From the NCBI GenBank assembly GCA_036005845.1, contig DASYQD010000124.1, positions 62,001 through 126,000 of the forward strand: DNA of 64,000 nt. The letters are read 5' to 3'. The notes beneath the pieces were generated by a model. That model saw only the letters and a program-made list of their open reading frames with translations, was not told the origin of the DNA and made no database searches. Each line of letters begins with the position of its first letter. Position 1 is the stretch's first letter. Positions 25,368 to 35,505 of the stretch are shown in pieces. Made by a program: the position numbers and the translations under genes. This stretch comes from DASYQD01 sp036005845 (GTDB lineage: Bacteria > Acidobacteriota > Thermoanaerobaculia > Multivoradales > JAIOJS01).

Positions 25368-26675
25368 TCAATCGATGGTTACGGCGCGCGCGAGAGCGCG
25401 TGCCAAGGGATCGAGGGCCGGCCCGTAGAGGTTTCTGCGAGCCGTCGAGGTGTTGAGGGGCTTGCGGACCTGGGCGGCGCTCGCCGTGCGCGTCTCTTGC
25501 GGCGCCGAGGAGAACTCGAGGCAAGCCGGCTCGTACGGCAGGCCGACGAAGGCCAGCAGCTCGCGCACCTGGCCGGCGAAGTCGGCGAGCAGAGCTTCGT
25601 GCGCCTGCGTGCGGCAGCGCTGCGGGTGTTGCCGCGCGAAGTGCTGCCACTGCCGCTCCTCGTCGACGGTGTAGGCCGCCAGGGAGTCGAAGTCGTAGCT
25701 CCAGCCGAACATGCCGGGCGCGAAGAGCTGCTTGTAGCAAGACCACGCGGTCTCGAGCGGCGCGCGCGAACAGCGGATGACGCGGGCGCCCGGCAGCATG
25801 CGCAGGATGGCGCCGAGATACAGCCAGTTCTCCGGCATCTTGTCGGTGAACAGCACCCGGCCCTGCCAGCGCGCGGTACGCGCCAGGTACTCCTCGCCGA
25901 GCCGCTGCCAGTCGCCGGCGTCGGCGTCGCCTACCCAGGTCGGAAATGGTTTCCCGCGGCGGATCGACTCGTCGGCAAGGATGAGGCCGATATCGGGCAG
26001 CTCGCTCGCGCCGGTCACCTGCGAGTGGGCGGCCAGGATGTGCTCGACGAGCGTCGTGCCCGACCGCGGCATGCCGAGGACGAACGTCACCGCGGCGCCG
26101 CGACGGCTGCCGGTGTCCGGCGCCGGCTCGGGAAACTCCTCCAGGGTGACGTCGACGGCGTGGGAGAAGGCCTCGGCGCTCCACGGGGTTCGCCGTCGCT
26201 GCAATCGATTGGCGATGTCGAAGGCGCGCACCGCGTCGACGGGCCGGCCCGCCATCTCGTAAGCCTGGCCCAGTGCGAAGTGAACGAGCACCTTGGTCTC
26301 TTGGCTGTTGCTGGGGCGCCGCGCCAGCCGCTCGAGAGCGCGGAGCTCGTCCGCCTCGAGCGGCACGGTCTTGAGGTCGAGCAGTCCGAACCACGCCCGG
26401 GCCTCGGCGCCGGAGCGCCGGGTCAGGCGGCGGTAGGTCTCGGCGGCCTCGTCAATACGGCCCACGGCGGTGAGCGCTCGGGCGATGAGGAACTCGGCCC
26501 CCAGGTGGCGAGGGGCCAGGAGCAACGTCCGCCGCGCCGCTTCCAGTGCCGCCGGCGCGTCGGCATTGCGGTCGTGCTCGACCGCAGCCTCGAACCACGC
26601 TTGAACGTCATGCGGCTGGACGTCATGCGGCTGGACGTCATGCGGCGAAGGCGAGGCGGCGGTGCCATCGTCCAT
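25368..26675 (-). CDS. TPR-sulfotransferase
   Basis: A 435-residue protein: TPR-like helical repeats (about 25-160) then a sulfotransferase domain. The 5'-phosphosulfate loop is GMPRSGTTLVE (201-211) and the 3'-phosphate site is RVIRCSRAPLETAWSCYKQ (about 315). DKMPENW and the C-terminal RNLYGPALDPLA complete the pattern of PAPS-dependent sulfotransferases related to tyrosylprotein sulfotransferases. The N-terminus carries three PHDVQ repeats encoded by a 15-bp tandem repeat. ATG 26675 follows GGAAGAGG; longer starts at 26804 or 26897 are possible, but the latter would overlap the divergent DAHP synthase gene. Acceptor unknown. Confidence 0.82.
   Translation of the reverse strand: MDDGTAASPSPHDVQPHDVQPHDVQAWFEAAVEHDRNADAPAALEAARRTLLLAPRHLGAEFLIARALTAVGRIDEAAETYRRLTRRSGAEARAWFGLLDLKTVPLEADELRALERLARRPSNSQETKVLVHFALGQAYEMAGRPVDAVRAFDIANRLQRRRTPWSAEAFSHAVDVTLEEFPEPAPDTGSRRGAAVTFVLGMPRSGTTLVEHILAAHSQVTGASELPDIGLILADESIRRGKPFPTWVGDADAGDWQRLGEEYLARTARWQGRVLFTDKMPENWLYLGAILRMLPGARVIRCSRAPLETAWSCYKQLFAPGMFGWSYDFDSLAAYTVDEERQWQHFARQHPQRCRTQAHEALLADFAGQVRELLAFVGLPYEPACLEFSSAPQETRTASAAQVRKPLNTSTARRNLYGPALDPLARALARAVTID
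26601..26645. repeat. Three in-frame 15-bp tandem repeats
   Basis: Units at 26601, 26616 and 26631; the last two are identical and the first differs at two bases. They encode three PHDVQ pentapeptides near the N-terminus of the TPR-sulfotransferase. Copy changes would keep frame. Confidence 0.85.
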
Positions 26676-26870
26676 GCGGCCCTCTTCCGGCGGGCAGGCG
26701 ACGAGCGTTCGGCCGCGGCGCGCCTCCGCGAGCTCGGCGTGCCGTGCGACACCCCGGCTGAGAGAGCCGGAAGTGGCCTCGACTGCGGTGTGCGATCGCC
26801 TCGCCATCAATGATGTGCTTCGAGAGTATCGCCGTCCGTCTGTAAGCGCAATCGTCGAAGCGGCATCGGC

Positions 26871-26876
26871 TATCCT
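26871..26876 (+). promoter_or_regulatory. -10 box TATCCT before DAHP synthase
   Basis: TATCCT ends 10 bases before ATG 26887 with no ribosome site in between. Confidence 0.3.
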
Positions 26877-26886
26877 TCGACCGCCC

Positions 26887-28290
<1,404 letters not shown>

Positions 28291-28298
28291 GGCCGGGC

Positions 28299-30029
28299 GT
28301 GGAGCCGGAGCCGAGCGCCGGCGATCCGGTCGGCGAGCCTGTGTTGGCCGAAGGGCTCGACGCGGCGCTCGCGGCCGCGCCGGCGCCGGCGAAGCAGCAC
28401 GGGCGCGGCGGCGCTCACGCAGTGAAGGTCGCTGCCGGCATTCTGCTGTCGCGCGTCGCCGGCTTCGCGCGTGAGGCGATCAGCGGCTACTTCTTCGGCG
28501 TCAGCGCCTGGGCCGACGTCTACTCGACCGCGATGCGGATGCCGAACCTGCTGCAGAACCTCCTGGGCGACCAGGCGCTGTCGGCGTCGTTCATCCCCTT
28601 CTACTCGAAGATGCTGGCCGAGAAGCGCGACGAGGATGCGCGGCGCTTCGCCGGCGCCATCCTCGGCCTGCTGCTAATGGCGGCGGGCGGGCTGGCGCTG
28701 CTCGGCGTCGTCTTCGCGCGGCCGATCGTGGCGGTGACCGCGCCCGGTTTCGTGCACGACGCGCAAAAGGTGGCGGCGCACACGTTGGCCGTCGACCGCT
28801 ACGCGCTCACCGTGCAGCAGGTGCGCGTGCTCTTCCCGATGGCCGGGCTGCTGGTGCTCTCGGCATGGGCGCTGGCGGTGCTCAACAGTCACCGGCGGTT
28901 CTTCCTCCCGTACGCGGCGCCGGTGTTGTGGAACCTGTCGATCATCGCCACGTTCGTGCTCGTCGGCCGGCGGCGCGGCGGGGCGCATCTCGGGCCGCTG
29001 GCGAAGAGCGAATTGCTCTACGCCGCGGCCTGGGGCGCGCTGGTGGGTGGCGCGCTGCAGCTCGCCATCCAGCTTCCGACGGTGCTGCGGCTCCTCGGCG
29101 GGCTCGAGGTGTCGTTCGGCACCCGCGCGCGCGGCGTGCGCGACGCGTTGCGCGCCTTCGGCCCGGTGGTGGCGGGGCGCGGCGCGCTGCAGCTCTCCGG
29201 CTATCTCGACTACGTGCTGGCGTCGATGGCGGCGGCCGGCGCCGCCTCGGCGTTCCGCTACGCCTACGCGCTGTTCCTGCTGCCGGTCGGCCTCTTCGCC
29301 ACCTCGGTGGCGGTGACCGAGCTGCCGGAGGTGTCGCGGCTGAAGACCGACGAGGAGCGGGCGCGGCGCGTCGAGTGGGCATGGCGCCAGATCTCGTTCC
29401 TCAGCCTGCCCGCCGTCGTCGGCTTCCTTGCCTTCGGCTCGCTGGTCGTCGGCCTGGCGTTCGTGCGCGGCGCCTTCGGCCGCCAGGAGCAGTACCTGGT
29501 GACGCTGGTGCTGGCGAGCTTCACCATCGGCCTGCTGCCGGCCACCAACTCGCGGCTGCTGCAGAACCTCTTCTACGCCTTGCACGAGACGCGCTATCCG
29601 GCGCGGCTCGCGGTGATGCGCGTGGTGGTGTCGGTCGTTGCCGGCGGAGCGCTGATGTTCGCTCTCGACCGCGTGAACGTGTCGCAGCTGGTGACCGCGC
29701 CGTTCCGCGATCACGAGCTGCACCTCGGCGCCGTCGGGCTGGGGCTCGGCACCTCGCTGGGCGCCTGGCTGGAGCTGCTGCTGCTGGCCCGCGGCGCGCG
29801 GCGACGCGTGCCCGAGCTGCACCTGCCGTGGGCAGCGATGCTGCGGACGGCGGCGCTGGCCGGTGGGGCGGCGTTGCTGGCCGGCGGCGTCTGGCGCCTG
29901 CTCGACCATGGCGGTGCGCGGCTCTACCTCGTCGCGTCGGTCGTGCTCGGCGCCTTCACTGCCGCCTATCTCGGCGGCGCGGCGGCGCTGCGCTTCCCGG
30001 AGCTCAAGACGTGGCTGCGGCGGACTTGA
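28299..30029 (+). CDS. murJ: Lipid II flippase MurJ
   Basis: A 576-residue multi-pass membrane protein of the MurJ/MviN family, which moves the peptidoglycan precursor lipid II across the inner membrane. The N-terminal part shows ILLSRVAGFAREAISGYFFG, DVYSTAMRMPNLLQNLLGDQALSASFIPFYS and later LLPVGLFATSVAVTELPEVS. About 14 hydrophobic segments can be counted. An extra 40-residue polar N-terminus precedes the first conserved part. The GTG at 28299 is the likely start, giving an 8-base gap after the DAHP synthase gene; an apparent 1030-residue frame through it is an artefact. The next gene, yjbQ, follows after 13 bases. Confidence 0.93.
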   Translation: MEPEPSAGDPVGEPVLAEGLDAALAAAPAPAKQHGRGGAHAVKVAAGILLSRVAGFAREAISGYFFGVSAWADVYSTAMRMPNLLQNLLGDQALSASFIPFYSKMLAEKRDEDARRFAGAILGLLLMAAGGLALLGVVFARPIVAVTAPGFVHDAQKVAAHTLAVDRYALTVQQVRVLFPMAGLLVLSAWALAVLNSHRRFFLPYAAPVLWNLSIIATFVLVGRRRGGAHLGPLAKSELLYAAAWGALVGGALQLAIQLPTVLRLLGGLEVSFGTRARGVRDALRAFGPVVAGRGALQLSGYLDYVLASMAAAGAASAFRYAYALFLLPVGLFATSVAVTELPEVSRLKTDEERARRVEWAWRQISFLSLPAVVGFLAFGSLVVGLAFVRGAFGRQEQYLVTLVLASFTIGLLPATNSRLLQNLFYALHETRYPARLAVMRVVVSVVAGGALMFALDRVNVSQLVTAPFRDHELHLGAVGLGLGTSLGAWLELLLLARGARRRVPELHLPWAAMLRTAALAGGAALLAGGVWRLLDHGGARLYLVASVVLGAFTAAYLGGAAALRFPELKTWLRRT

Positions 30030-30042
30030 CGGAGCGCACGCG

Positions 30043-30465
<423 letters not shown>

Positions 30466-30493
30466 AGCCAGTAGGGTAGGTCCGTCCGGGGCC

Positions 30494-32653
30494 TCAATAG
30501 ATGGGCTCCAGGGGGCCGCAATCTGACTCTGGTTCCTTTGCATAGTAAGTCTCGGCGCTCACCGTCGCCTGGATCTCTAGCTTGCTGTCGACGCCGCGGA
30601 TGACCCCGAGGACGACCGGAGCGCCAGGCTTCACGGCGGCTAGCAGCTCGTAGAAGGGCTCGACGCCGTCAACGGTCTCGCCGTTCACCGCGAAGACAAC
30701 GTCCTCTTCCTCGAGGCCGGCGCGTTCTGCGTCGCTACCTGCCTTGATGGACGACAGGTAGGCACCAGCCGGATCGCTTGCGACATCGATCTCGAGCAGC
30801 CCGGCGATGGTATTGCGTCGCGCCTTGGTGGCCACCACAGGCCGAAGAGCGCGGTACTCGTCGCGGACGTAGAGAATCGCCAGGCGACCGGATCCGTAAT
30901 CGTGGAGCAGCCGCCGGTAGGTTTCGAGGGCCTTGTCATATTCGCCCGAGTGGCAGTAAGTGCGGGCAAGCCAGTTGAGCGCATTGTCCGCGGCGTTGCG
31001 CCGCGGATATTCCTTCAATACCCGGCGGAAGTACTTTCGCGCCAGCTCCGTGTCACCTTGGTAGTAGTAGTTGTACCACCCGATTTCGGTCAGCGCGTCG
31101 TCGCGAAGCTCGCTGTGTGGATACTCCTTGACCAGCCGGCGGAACAGAGCTGCTGCTTGGTCGTAATCACTCGCCCGGCGATGGACTGCCGCCGCCAAGT
31201 AAAGCGCCTTCTCTGCCTCTGCCGTGCCGGGAAAGCGGTCGGCGCATTCCTCCCAAACATCAGCAGCAACTGCAGCGAACGCCGAGTTGCCGAGGTCATC
31301 AGCGGCCCGATCCCTCAGGTAGAAGCCGAGGTCGAGCAGACCTGCTGGTGTTTCGTGGGCGCTATTGATGACCCGACGGAGGACGCCAATTGCCCGCTGC
31401 ATGCACGATGGGACGGCCATCTCATACTGGCGGAAGGCTTCGGCGACGCCCTCGTATTCGGCCAAGGCATGCTCATATTCCCCAGACCGGAGCGACTCGC
31501 GGTCGATGTCGAACCACTTGCGGCAATCAGATTCGAACAGGGCACGCATTTGAACCGTGCCTTTCTGGCCGCGAACGCGGCGAAGGAAGCTTCGCACCTC
31601 CCGGGCGCTAGTGAACTCCTCGTTGTGTCCAAGAAAGGCTGCGACAACGCCGCCCCCGCCCCCGCGCCGGCGCGAAAGCCATTCGAACGCCGTTTCTGGA
31701 GCGCCATTGCGGCGGTAGGCGTCCGCCAAGTGCTCGCAGGTCTCGTCCCAGTGCGCCGACTGCGGCCAGCGCTCAGCAGCGGTGGTGAAATACTTGATCG
31801 CGCCGCTGTAGTCCTTCGCCTTCAGAGCGCGCTCGCCGGCGGCTCGGAACAGGACTTCAGCAAGGAACGTATTCGGATACTCGCGGAGAACAGTATCGAA
31901 CTCCTGAAGGAAGTAGAGGGCGTGGTCGAGGAAGGCGTCAGAAGGATATCGCTGGATCACGTGGCGGAGGTATTTGGCGTCCTCGCGACCAAGCCGACGG
32001 CCATCGTCATAGAGGGTAACGCCGGCCGCCAATTGCTCCGCCTTTCCGCGTGGGATGCCGGCCCAGACATAACTGAGATCCCGGCGCGGACAGCCTGGCC
32101 GCAGCCTAGTGACCAGGTCCTCCACATAGCCGAAGCCCTTCTTGGTAGCAATCGATCGGAGGAATATGTGGAAATCGAGGCGCGCGCTCACGTCCGCGAG
32201 CGGGCGATCATGGTAGGTCTTGCAGAGATAGCCAAGGCCGAGCTCGGGTTGTCCGGCGCGGTCAAAAGTGGCGGTTACGTAGTCCTGGACAAGTCTCCGC
32301 ATGGCCGGGGTGCGAGTTCGGAGAAGTGGCAGGAACTGGTCACGAGCGGCGCGGTAGTCGCCATCGTCGAAGACAACAACCGCCTTTGGGAAAGCCGCCT
32401 CGAACTCGGGGCCCTCCCTGTGCAAGTCGATCTTCGCCGGGGGGTCCAGCCTCTCCACGGCCATGTACTCGCGCCAGGCCTGGCGCACACGCGGCCAGCA
32501 AAGAACCAGAATAGCGACCAAGACGATAGCGGCCGCCGCATAGCGGAGGGCCTTGAGGACGAATCTATAGACGGTAGGGGCAGGTGGCGGCGATGGCCTC
32601 TCTCCGCCTGTTGGATTCACAACCTCCGGCGGCGCCGCGGGCGCAGGATTCAT
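30494..32653 (-). CDS. Membrane-anchored TPR protein with C-terminal PDZ domain
   Basis: A 719-residue protein: Pro-rich cytoplasmic N-terminus, one membrane helix (about 30-52), then a long TPR-like array in which units such as YSGAIKYFTTAAERWPQS, YDQAAALFRRLVKEYPHS and YDKALETYRRLLHDYG are plain (about 250-590). A PDZ domain closes the protein (about 620-700, SDAERAGLEEEDVVFAVNG). The arrangement suggests an envelope scaffold binding C-terminal peptides. GC content is clearly lower than in flanking genes, pointing to acquisition. It is divergent from a small membrane protein gene of similar base composition. I do not recognise a named family. Confidence 0.8.
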   Translation of the reverse strand: MNPAPAAPPEVVNPTGGERPSPPPAPTVYRFVLKALRYAAAAIVLVAILVLCWPRVRQAWREYMAVERLDPPAKIDLHREGPEFEAAFPKAVVVFDDGDYRAARDQFLPLLRTRTPAMRRLVQDYVTATFDRAGQPELGLGYLCKTYHDRPLADVSARLDFHIFLRSIATKKGFGYVEDLVTRLRPGCPRRDLSYVWAGIPRGKAEQLAAGVTLYDDGRRLGREDAKYLRHVIQRYPSDAFLDHALYFLQEFDTVLREYPNTFLAEVLFRAAGERALKAKDYSGAIKYFTTAAERWPQSAHWDETCEHLADAYRRNGAPETAFEWLSRRRGGGGGVVAAFLGHNEEFTSAREVRSFLRRVRGQKGTVQMRALFESDCRKWFDIDRESLRSGEYEHALAEYEGVAEAFRQYEMAVPSCMQRAIGVLRRVINSAHETPAGLLDLGFYLRDRAADDLGNSAFAAVAADVWEECADRFPGTAEAEKALYLAAAVHRRASDYDQAAALFRRLVKEYPHSELRDDALTEIGWYNYYYQGDTELARKYFRRVLKEYPRRNAADNALNWLARTYCHSGEYDKALETYRRLLHDYGSGRLAILYVRDEYRALRPVVATKARRNTIAGLLEIDVASDPAGAYLSSIKAGSDAERAGLEEEDVVFAVNGETVDGVEPFYELLAAVKPGAPVVLGVIRGVDSKLEIQATVSAETYYAKEPESDCGPLEPIY

Positions 32654-32784
32654 AGGCTGGTTCTCACCCCCTTTGAGGGCAGTCGAACTGACGGATTGAC
32701 GGAGCGAGGATCGATAGCTAGTCTAGCTACTCCGGCCGGTTTTAGCCAGCTATCTCGGGCTTCGGAACCGCGTCTCGCAAATCC

Positions 32785-33129
32785 ATGGGCAACGGGCCGC
32801 CAAACCCCAGCATTTCCGACGCGGATCTGCTCAAGCTGTCCTTCGAGTGGTGCAAGCACATCGCCACCTTGTCGACAGGGTCCACGCTGTTGATGGTGAC
32901 CTTTCTTGAGAAGCTGAATAGGCAGCCCGACTGCAAGATCTTGTTGCCGATAGCGCTGGTGAGCTTCGTTGCGGCGACGCTTGGCACGCTCGGCGTTCAG
33001 TTGGACCACATGCTCAACGGCCGCGCAGGAGGCTCGGCCCTGGGTACGTGGTCAGCGCCGCTGTCGCTGGTCGCGTTCTTCGTGGGCATCGTGGCGTTGA
33101 CAGCCTTTGGCCTCGTGAACTTGGTCTGA
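32785..33129 (+). CDS. Small three-helix membrane protein, unknown
   Basis: A 114-residue protein with three hydrophobic segments (about 27-43, 54-75 and 91-113) and a polar N-terminus of 25 residues. The first segment contains STGSTLLMVTFLEKL and the second LLPIALVSFVAATLGTLG. No family recognised. Base composition is lower in GC than the chromosome around it and like that of the divergent TPR-PDZ gene 131 bases away, so the pair may have arrived together. Confidence 0.65.
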   Translation: MGNGPPNPSISDADLLKLSFEWCKHIATLSTGSTLLMVTFLEKLNRQPDCKILLPIALVSFVAATLGTLGVQLDHMLNGRAGGSALGTWSAPLSLVAFFVGIVALTAFGLVNLV

Positions 33130-33207
33130 GGTCAGAAGCCCCGACGCCGGCTCTGGCGGCCGAGCTGAAGAGGACGGCGGCCGCAGCCGAGACTCCGAGA
33201 CGGCCGT

Positions 33208-33213
33208 ATCATC
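33208..33213 (+). promoter_or_regulatory. -10 box TATCAT before hyuA
   Basis: TATCAT ends 9 bases before the GTG at 33223 without a ribosome site. Confidence 0.3.
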
Positions 33214-33222
33214 GCGCGGCCC

Positions 33223-35505
33223 GTGAGCACCCCGAGCGCCGCCGCCCCGCCGCCCTGGCAGATCTGGGTCGACACAGGCGGCACGTTCACGGACTGCCTG
33301 GCGCGCGATCCCGATGGGGCCCTGCGGCGCGTCAAGGTGCTGTCGAGCGCGAGTCTGCGGGCGACGGTGGTCGAGCGGCGGGGCAAGCGCCAGTTGACGC
33401 TGGCCGGTCTCGACGATCTGCCGCCGGGTGCGCTGCACGGCTGGCGGCTGTCGACCCTCGGCGGCGACGAGCGGCTGTCGGCCTTGGCGTGGAACGGGCG
33501 CGACGTCGAGCTGGCCGCGGCGGCGCCGCGGTCGTTCGCGCGCGGCGTCGTCTGCGAGCTGGCGAGCCCGGAGGAGGCGCCGGTGCTCGCCTGCCGCCTG
33601 GTCACCGGCACCGCGCCCGATGCGTCGCTGCCGCCGCTGCGGCTGCGGCTCGCCACCACGCTGGGCACCAACGCGTTGCTCGAGCGCCGCGGCGCGCCCA
33701 CCGCGCTCTTCCTGACGCGTGGCTTCGGCGACCTGCTCGAGATCGGCACGCAGCAGCGGCCGGAGCTCTTCGCGCTGGCGGTGGAGAAGCCGGCGCCGCT
33801 CTACGCGCTGACGGTGGAGGTGGCGGAACGGCAGAGCGCGAGCGGCGAGGTGCTGGTCGAGCTCGACGCGCCGGCGCTCGCAGCAGCGGCGCAGCGCGCG
33901 CGCGCCGCCGGCGCCAGCTCGGCTGCCGTGGCGTTGCTGCACAGCTTTCGCTTTCCCGAGGTCGAACGGCGCGCCGCCGCGCTGCTGCGCGAGGAGGGGT
34001 TCGCGCACGCGTCGGCGTCGGCCGAGCTGGCGCCGGCGCAGGGCTACCTGGCGCGGGCCGAGACGGCGCTCGTCGACGCCTACCTGGCGCCGATCTTCGA
34101 GAGTTACCTGGGCCGCATCGCCGCTTCGCTCGCGGGCGCCGGCGAGCGGGCGTCGTTGCTCATCATGACCAGCGCCGGTGGGCTCGTCGCCGCCGAGCGC
34201 TTCCGCGCTCACGAAGGGCTGCTGTCGGGCCCGGCCGGCGGCGTCGTCGGCGCGGCGGAGGCGGCGCGGCGGAGCGGTTTCGCGCGCGTCCTCACCTTCG
34301 ACATGGGCGGCACTTCCACCGACGTCGCCCGCTGGGAGGGCGCTCTTCCGTGGGTGTTCGAGCACCGCGTCGGCGACGCGCGCCTGCTGGCGCCCGCGGT
34401 CGCCGTCGAGACGGTGGCGGCCGGCGGCGGCTCGATCTGTTCCTTCGACGGCCAGCGTCTGCGCGTCGGGCCGGAGAGCGGCGGCGCGCGGCCGGGGCCC
34501 GCGTGCTACGGCGCGGGTGGACCGCTCTGCTTGACCGATGTGAACCTCTTGCTGGGCCGCATCGACGCGTCGCGGTTCGGCGTTCCGCTCGACGTCGGCG
34601 CTGCCGAGCGCGCCTGCGCGCGGCTGGAGGCGAGCCTCGCCGCTGCCGGCGAGTCGGTGCCGCGCGAGCGGCTGCTCGCCGGCCTGCTGCGCATCGCCGA
34701 CGAGCGAATGGCCGAAGCGATTCGGCAGATCTCGGTGCGCCAGGGGTACGACCCCGCCGGCTACGCGCTGCTCGCCTTCGGCGGCGCCGGCGGCCAGCAC
34801 GCCTGCGCCGTCGCGGAGCTGCTCGGCATGCGCGCGATCGTGGTGCCGCCCGACGCCGGTCTCCTGTCGGCGCTCGGCCTCGGCGTGGCGCGCCTCGAAC
34901 GCGTGGCGTCGCGGCAGGTTTTGCGGCCGTTGGCCGAGGTCGAGGGCGAGCTGTCGCGCGCCTTCGCTGAGCTGGGCGCTGCGGCGAGCGCCGAGGTGGC
35001 CGCGCAAGGTGTATCGCTCGACGAAGTGGCAGTCGAGCGCCGGCTAGCCGAGCTGCGCTTCGCCGGGCAGGAGAGCGTGGTCGAGGTGACGTGGGAGGAA
35101 GGCGGTGCGCTCGCCGAGGATTTCGCGGCGCGCTATCGCGAGCTGTTCGGATACGTTCCCGAGGCGCGCGCAGTCGAGGTGGTGGCGCTGCGCGCCGCGG
35201 CGGCGGCGCGACCTACGCTGGAGCCGGTGCCGCCTATGCCGGCGCACCGCGCCGCGCCGAAGCCGTTGGCGCGACGGCGGGTGTGGCTCGGCGGCCGTTG
35301 GCGACGCGTGCCGGCCTTCGACCGCGAGTCGTTGCCGGCCGGCACCGTGGTGGACGGACCGGCGCTGGTGCTCGAGCGGCACAGCGCCACGCTCGTCGAG
35401 CGTGATTGGAAGCTGACGGTGGACGGTGCCGGCGCGCTCGTCATGCGCCGCGGTGAGCGGCCGCGGGCTGCGCGCCGCGGCCGCGCCGGCGGGAGCGCGG
35501 GATGA
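33223..35505 (+). CDS. hyuA: Hydantoinase/oxoprolinase subunit A
   Basis: A 760-residue ATP-dependent hydantoinase A / 5-oxoprolinase N-terminal homologue. Both actin-like phosphate-binding motifs are present: DTGGTFTD (17-24) and DMGGTSTD (360-367), with AGGGS and GPACYG between later strands. These enzymes open the ring of N-methylhydantoin, 5-oxoproline or related lactams in an ATP-dependent reaction with subunit B. The short DTGGTFTD-start and the C-terminal extension resemble the 5-oxoprolinase branch. The hyuB start overlaps the stop (ATGA). The physiological substrate is not decidable from sequence. Confidence 0.88.
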   Translation: MSTPSAAAPPPWQIWVDTGGTFTDCLARDPDGALRRVKVLSSASLRATVVERRGKRQLTLAGLDDLPPGALHGWRLSTLGGDERLSALAWNGRDVELAAAAPRSFARGVVCELASPEEAPVLACRLVTGTAPDASLPPLRLRLATTLGTNALLERRGAPTALFLTRGFGDLLEIGTQQRPELFALAVEKPAPLYALTVEVAERQSASGEVLVELDAPALAAAAQRARAAGASSAAVALLHSFRFPEVERRAAALLREEGFAHASASAELAPAQGYLARAETALVDAYLAPIFESYLGRIAASLAGAGERASLLIMTSAGGLVAAERFRAHEGLLSGPAGGVVGAAEAARRSGFARVLTFDMGGTSTDVARWEGALPWVFEHRVGDARLLAPAVAVETVAAGGGSICSFDGQRLRVGPESGGARPGPACYGAGGPLCLTDVNLLLGRIDASRFGVPLDVGAAERACARLEASLAAAGESVPRERLLAGLLRIADERMAEAIRQISVRQGYDPAGYALLAFGGAGGQHACAVAELLGMRAIVVPPDAGLLSALGLGVARLERVASRQVLRPLAEVEGELSRAFAELGAAASAEVAAQGVSLDEVAVERRLAELRFAGQESVVEVTWEEGGALAEDFAARYRELFGYVPEARAVEVVALRAAAAARPTLEPVPPMPAHRAAPKPLARRRVWLGGRWRRVPAFDRESLPAGTVVDGPALVLERHSATLVERDWKLTVDGAGALVMRRGERPRAARRGRAGGSAG

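Noticed and set aside
30902..32893. 663-residue plus-strand frame opposite the TPR-PDZ gene
   Set aside because: No domain or start signal; the minus-strand TPR and PDZ motifs show which strand is coding.
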